Shown in pieces: positions 30,034 through 33,043 of a DNA stretch of 33,043 nt; the first letter of the stretch is position 1; each line of letters opens with the position of its first letter. The DNA is from UMGS1649 sp045659265 (GTDB lineage: Bacteria; Bacillota; Clostridia; TANB77; CAG-465), in assembly GCA_045659265.1 (NCBI GenBank), contig JAZOWO010000009.1, positions 1-33,043 on the forward strand, given 5' to 3'. The translations under genes and the position numbers were made by a program. The notes beneath the pieces were generated by a model, which saw only the letters and a list, made by a program, of their open reading frames with translations, did not search any database and was not told the origin of the DNA.

Positions 30034-31593
30034 CTAACAACCACCTATCGTATTATAATAAGTTTTAGTTGCTGTTTCAGGTATTGCTAAAACTCCTATA
30101 TCAGAAAAATTCTTAGGCAACATTATCTCAGTTAAGTTTGTGCATCCAGCAAAAGCACATTCCCCTATAGAGGCTAAAGAATTAGATGTTTCTACATGTG
30201 TTAATCCTGTACAATCTTGAAATGCATATGGTGCTATTGTATAAGCTTTACATTCTCCATTCGATCTATATATTTTTAATTTTTCTATTCCTGTACAACC
30301 ATAAAACGCAGCCCTTCCTATATGTTTTAGCCTTTGGGTTTCTATTGCAAATTCTCCACTCAAACCAGTACAACCATAAAATGCTAAATCTCCTATTGTT
30401 TCTACATTACTTGGATACTGCATTTCCGTAAAAACTCCTGGCGCAACATAAAAAGGACCTGTATATTGCCATTTTACACTTGTTATGCCAGAACAGAATT
30501 GAAACGCAGATGAACCTATTGTTTTTAAACTTCCAGGAATTGCTATTTCGCCACTTATTCCTGTACACCCTGCAAAAGCTCCATCTCCAATAGATGTAAC
30601 ACTTCCCGGCATAGAAAGTCCTGTTATATTAGTACAATTTTGATATATCATTGGCTCTATTGTTGTTATAGCTTTTGGAATAGTTATGGTCCCTGTTAAA
30701 CTTGTACAGCCAGCAAAAGCTCCAAATCCTAATGTTGTAAGGTCGCTTGGTAAGTCGGCCTTTGTTATTCCTGTACAGTTTTGAAACGCTACACTCCCAA
30801 TACTTGTTACGTTTGATGGTATAACAAACTCTCCCACAAGCCCCACGCATCCAGCAAAAGTTGCCATTTCTATTGTAGTTAAATTTCTAGGTAAATTTAT
30901 TTTAGTAATGCCTGTACAATTTTGGAAAGCATATTCTTGTATTATTGTTAATGTATCAGGTAATGTTATTTCACCATCTAAACTTGTACAGCCTGAAAAA
31001 ACTCCCTTTTCAATTTTTTCGAGTTTATTTGAGAATGTAATACTCTCTAAATTAGTACACCCATAGAACGAATAATCCCCTATACTTGTAATAGTATCTG
31101 GCATAACTACTCCTCTTAAATTTTCACATTCATTAAATGCATCCGCACCAATTCTAATTATTCTATACGAGTTTCCATCATCCGCAGTAAATTCAGCAGG
31201 TATCACTAAAATTTCATTTTCCGCACCAGTATATCCTATCATATTCCTATTTTCCGCAGTAATTTCAAAGCCATCATATCCAAATGGTTTTACCGCAACT
31301 CCTTTTGTTGTTACTATTATTGTATATTTTGATGTGTCAACTTTATTTTTTTCTAATTCAGTTATAACCGCCTCTCTTAGTTCCGATTGATTCCTTGTGC
31401 CTTTAAGATACTCATCTGACCAAGCCAATGTTGCTAAATTTTGTACTTGTATCAAATCGGTTGATTTTACTGCATCGCTTGCATTATTTATTATTTCATT
31501 ACTACTTAATGTTATTACAACAGTTGCAGCAAGTATTATCATTACTATTATTGTAATGACTAAAACTATTAAAGATATTCCTTTCTTTTGCAT
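30034..31593 (-). CDS. Pilin-like surface protein with BspA-type leucine-rich repeats
   Basis: A 519-residue protein with the same start as the other pilin-like proteins (KKGISLIVLVITIIVMIIL, then AATVVITLSS). The shared module runs to about residue 105 (DAVKSTDLIQVQNLATLAWSDEY, IIVTTKGVAV). After that come about 13 BspA-like LRR_5 units such as VTSIGDGAFAGCTGISGEIAIP and LTTIEMATFAGCVGLVGEFVIP. Units alternate between AFxNCTGIT and AFAGCTxLxG types. Such repeats bind host or bacterial ligands in other proteins. I place ATG at 31593, as AAGGAGG lies 8 bases before; the longer frame to 31641 is not needed. There is a terminator after it. Transcription probably comes from the leader unit at 31625-31829. 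Confidence 0.87.
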   Translation of the reverse strand: MQKKGISLIVLVITIIVMIILAATVVITLSSNEIINNASDAVKSTDLIQVQNLATLAWSDEYLKGTRNQSELREAVITELEKNKVDTSKYTIIVTTKGVAVKPFGYDGFEITAENRNMIGYTGAENEILVIPAEFTADDGNSYRIIRIGADAFNECENLRGVVMPDTITSIGDYSFYGCTNLESITFSNKLEKIEKGVFSGCTSLDGEITLPDTLTIIQEYAFQNCTGITKINLPRNLTTIEMATFAGCVGLVGEFVIPSNVTSIGSVAFQNCTGITKADLPSDLTTLGFGAFAGCTSLTGTITIPKAITTIEPMIYQNCTNITGLSMPGSVTSIGDGAFAGCTGISGEIAIPGSLKTIGSSAFQFCSGITSVKWQYTGPFYVAPGVFTEMQYPSNVETIGDLAFYGCTGLSGEFAIETQRLKHIGRAAFYGCTGIEKLKIYRSNGECKAYTIAPYAFQDCTGLTHVETSNSLASIGECAFAGCTNLTEIMLPKNFSDIGVLAIPETATKTYYNTIGGC

Positions 31594-31606
31594 TTTTTCT
31601 TTCCTC

Positions 31607-31626
31607 CTTTTTTGCATGCAAAAAAG
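31607..31626 (-). promoter_or_regulatory. Perfect palindrome next to the SD of the LRR pilin-like gene
   Basis: CTTTTTTGCATGCAAAAAAG is a full palindrome. On the minus strand its left half is the T-run of the terminator-like hairpin at 31625-31664, and its right half touches the AAGGAGG. Using one structure weakens the other. Confidence 0.5.
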
Positions 31627-31664
31627 CAAAGCAGCACACATATTTCTATGTATGTTCCTTTGCT
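31625..31664 (-). terminator. Terminator or attenuator between the 36-aa ORF and the LRR pilin-like gene
   Basis: AGCAAAG and CTTTGCT close a stem with an inner ACATA/TATGT pairing, followed by TTTTTT on the minus strand. It starts at the stop codon of the small ORF and ends 32 bases before the pilin-like ATG. There is no room for another normal promoter behind it. Confidence 0.6.
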
Positions 31665-31774
31665 TATTTATCTTTTATTTTAGGGTGCAAAAACGCTACT
31701 AATGTTTTTTCATTAGTAAATGTACCTGTGTGTGTGTGTGTGTGTACAGCCGCAAGGCTTTCAGCGTTTTTCAT
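31664..31774 (-). CDS. Possible 36-aa leader peptide with His-Thr repeat
   Basis: An open frame from ATG 31774 to TAA 31664. The peptide begins MKNAESLAAV, runs through HTHTHT (encoded by the AC dinucleotide tract), and ends FLHPKIKDK. The RBS AGGGGA with the following ACACAAAAG is very like that of the pilin-like genes (AGGAGAACAAAAG), and a TTGTAA-17-TAAAAT promoter precedes it. A terminator begins at its stop codon. It is complete as a small gene, but coding is unproven; it could also be a structured leader RNA or a repeat element. A change of one AC unit would shift its frame. Confidence 0.35.
   Translation of the reverse strand: MKNAESLAAVHTHTHTGTFTNEKTLVAFLHPKIKDK
31689..31771. other. 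Folded three-stem element
   Basis: The outer arms AAAAACGCT and AGCGTTTTT pair perfectly over 9 bases and enclose two more perfect hairpins. These are ACTAATG/CATTAGT (31698-31717) and AGCC/GGCT (31748-31759), separated by the TG tract. This could form in RNA of either strand. It lies inside the small ORF. Confidence 0.5.
31727..31745. repeat. TG/AC dinucleotide microsatellite
   Basis: Nine and a half TG units (19 bases) with no interruption on the plus strand. Long pure dinucleotide runs are rare in bacteria and prone to slippage. It falls in the reading frame of the 36-aa ORF upstream of a surface-protein gene. Confidence 0.95.
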
Positions 31775-31800
31775 CTTTTGTGTTCCCCTTTTATATTTTT

Positions 31801-31829
31801 ATTTTATATCATATTTCTATTTTTTACAA
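31801..31829 (-). promoter_or_regulatory. Promoter of the small ORF / LRR pilin-like unit
   Basis: TTGTAA (31829-31824), 17 bases, TAAAAT (31806-31801). About 27 bases later comes the ATG of the small ORF. Confidence 0.55.
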
Positions 31830-31845
31830 TATGTTTCGTGTTAAT

Positions 31846-31879
31846 AAAAAGAAAGATTATTTTACTAATCTTTCTTTTT
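31846..31879 (-). terminator. Terminator of the 31884-33043 pilin-like gene
   Basis: AAAAAGAAAGATTA and TAATCTTTCTTTTT form a 14-bp stem with a 6-base loop. The T-rich arm ends it on either strand. It lies 5 bases past the stop at 31884. Confidence 0.85.
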
Positions 31880-31883
31880 TTAT

Positions 31884-33043
31884 TTATCCAATTAATTCGA
31901 AGTTTTTTGTTGTACCTATTTTTGCAGGTGCATTATTTTTTAAGCATATTACTGGACGAACTCCACATTCATAAAGTCCATATTCACCAGTATATCTCCA
32001 ACATCTTGTTAAATCTCCTTCGAATGTCATCATAAATACATATTCATCAGACTCACCATGAGGTGTTGCTAGCCATATGCTTGTATGTTCAACTGTACTC
32101 CATACATACAAATCATCTGCTGTAGATATTCTTTTTGGATCTATTGTTCCTGCCGCATTCGCATCTGTTGTTATATCTGCTGGTAGATAACCTATTGTTC
32201 CATTTCTTGTTAAACCTAATTTTTTATCATATTTTGTTGTATTTCCTGTAACTTCTCTCATTTGGTTCCAGCTTGCTATAAACATTTCTGCTGTTGGTGT
32301 TCCTATTGCTCCTACAACATAATCTTTATATCCTGCCGTTGTGTTCTTAAATGTTGACCATAAAGTTTCATCTAAGAATACGCCAGCACTTTCTTCGTTA
32401 TCGTCTGTTGAATAGTCTCCCCATGTTCCCATCCATTTAGTATATTGGTTTTCTGGTTCGGATAATAATACACTTTCTGTACTAGATAGTGGAATAAGTG
32501 GACCCCATCCTTCACTCCAACGTACAGCACCTAAAGTTTTAGTTACTCCGTTTACAACTACATCATATGATACCACTCTTCCCATTCCTGGAAGCGTTGG
32601 CACTTTACTATATGCTAATGGTTCACTTGCTATTAGATAAACATATTCATCTGTTTCATAAAAAACTCTCCAGTCTGTAACTCCATTAGCTTCATAATTA
32701 ACTGTTTTACCATAATCTAAAGCCCCTTTTACTAAAGAACCTATTGTTGGTTTTTCTGTTACAGTTACACCTTTATCTGTCACTGTAATTCCATAATCAT
32801 TTGGACTTATTCCGTTATTTTCTAATTCCTCTAATACACTTTGCTCAATATTTACAGAATCATCTTGTCTTTTAGCTATAACTGCTTCCGACCATGCAAT
32901 GGAAGCAATTTGTTCTATTTGTTTTAAATCAGTAGCCGCTACTGCATCGTTAGCTCTATTTATAATTCCAGTGTTACTCAATGTAACTACAACAGATGCT
33001 GCTAGTATTATCATTACTATAATTGTTATTACTAAAACAATTA
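31884..33043 (-). CDS. Pilin-like surface protein with DUF6273-like ectodomain (N-terminus beyond window)
   Basis: The frame is open to base 33043 and continues off the right edge. The visible start IVLVITIIVMIILAASVVVT is the hydrophobic helix of the shared pilin-like segment, so probably only about seven codons are missing; the ATG at 33014 is internal. The shared module runs to about residue 105 (NDAVAATDLKQIEQIASIAWSE, ITVTDKGVTV). The ectodomain is paralogous to that at 4230-5387: GSLVKGALDYGKTVNY, LDETLWSTFKN, GAIGTPTAEMFIASWN and GVRPVICLKN are nearly the same. The middle differs by insertions. It ends in a terminator. Export and surface display are inferred. Confidence 0.88.
   Translation of the reverse strand, partial: IVLVITIIVMIILAASVVVTLSNTGIINRANDAVAATDLKQIEQIASIAWSEAVIAKRQDDSVNIEQSVLEELENNGISPNDYGITVTDKGVTVTEKPTIGSLVKGALDYGKTVNYEANGVTDWRVFYETDEYVYLIASEPLAYSKVPTLPGMGRVVSYDVVVNGVTKTLGAVRWSEGWGPLIPLSSTESVLLSEPENQYTKWMGTWGDYSTDDNEESAGVFLDETLWSTFKNTTAGYKDYVVGAIGTPTAEMFIASWNQMREVTGNTTKYDKKLGLTRNGTIGYLPADITTDANAAGTIDPKRISTADDLYVWSTVEHTSIWLATPHGESDEYVFMMTFEGDLTRCWRYTGEYGLYECGVRPVICLKNNAPAKIGTTKNFELIG

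Noticed and set aside
31689..31771. c-di-GMP (GEMM) riboswitch in front of the LRR pilin-like gene
   Set aside because: The piece GAAAGCCTTGCGGC recalled the core, and pilin genes are common targets, but the receptor consensus (the conserved GCAAAGCC and GGUAGC-type parts together) is not met.
31720..32035. Two overlapping plus-strand frames with Val-Cys repeats
   Set aside because: They are read through the TG tract and the antisense of the pilin-like gene, with no RBS. The minus-strand reading of the same region has promoter, RBS and terminator.
1..33043. CRISPR array, rRNA, insertion sequences, prophage
   Set aside because: No regular spaced repeats, rRNA segments, transposase genes of IS type or phage structural genes were found on reading the window.

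Overview
The window looks like a chromosomal segment of an uncultured, low-GC Clostridia-type Firmicute. Base composition is about 30% GC by eye. Shine-Dalgarno sites are strong (AGGAGG, and a GGTGAT variant), several starts are TTG, and many sigma-A promoters have exact 17-base spacers and are followed by short intrinsic terminators. A SpoIVB-type peptidase suggests an endospore-forming ancestry. The species cannot be named from the sequence alone.

Layout. 1-2.6 kb: the 3' part of a membrane protein that runs off the left edge, a hypothetical protein, tRNA-Leu(CAA) and a membrane-anchored TPR protein, all on the minus strand. 2.7-4.1 kb: murC (plus). 4.2-9.0 kb: a pilin-like surface protein, an ECF transporter S component, a DUF378 protein, dapA (plus), a DUF421/DUF4363 pair and a small holin-like membrane protein (plus). 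9.0-14.7 kb (minus): a beta-CASP metallo-beta-lactamase protein, a hypothetical protein, the FtsK/SpoIIIE translocase, a coiled-coil protein and rsmD. 14.8-16.3 kb: a second pilin-like protein with a formylglycine-generating-enzyme-like ectodomain. 16.4-20.2 kb: the classic ylxM-ffh-rpsP-khpA-rimM-trmD-rplS operon, read from a consensus promoter whose transcript starts with a hairpin. 20.3-27.7 kb: a new 50-residue membrane peptide, a GC-rich Cys-rich protein, a hypothetical membrane protein, spoIVB, a TIGR04086-type protein, a ferritin-like protein, an Rpn/PD-(D/E)XK nuclease, a hypothetical protein and recG. 27.8-29.9 kb: a GC-rich gene for an unusual protease. 30.0-33.0 kb: two more pilin-like surface proteins separated by a short regulatory region.

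Two things stand out. (1) The 675-residue protein at 27840-29867 joins a ClpA/ClpC-type N-terminal region and D1 AAA+ ATPase to a C-terminal FtsH-type M41 zinc peptidase domain (HEVGH plus the distal SGASND motif), with no membrane segment. By its parts it would be a self-contained soluble AAA+ protease mixing the two great bacterial systems. Its base composition differs from its neighbours, although its promoter is host-like. (2) Four separate loci encode proteins that start with almost the same pilin-like segment and a shared module of about 100 residues, followed by unrelated ectodomains: DUF6273-like twice, formylglycine-generating-enzyme-like once, BspA-type leucine-rich repeats once. These look like interchangeable surface heads on one anchor or fibre module.

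Upstream of the leucine-rich-repeat member lies a small complete transcription unit: promoter, RBS, a 36-codon ORF containing a 19-base TG/AC dinucleotide tract, and a terminator that abuts a perfect palindrome next to the pilin RBS. This suggests leader control or phase variation. No stretch over about 300 bases lacks a gene. No rRNA, CRISPR array, insertion sequence or prophage was seen.
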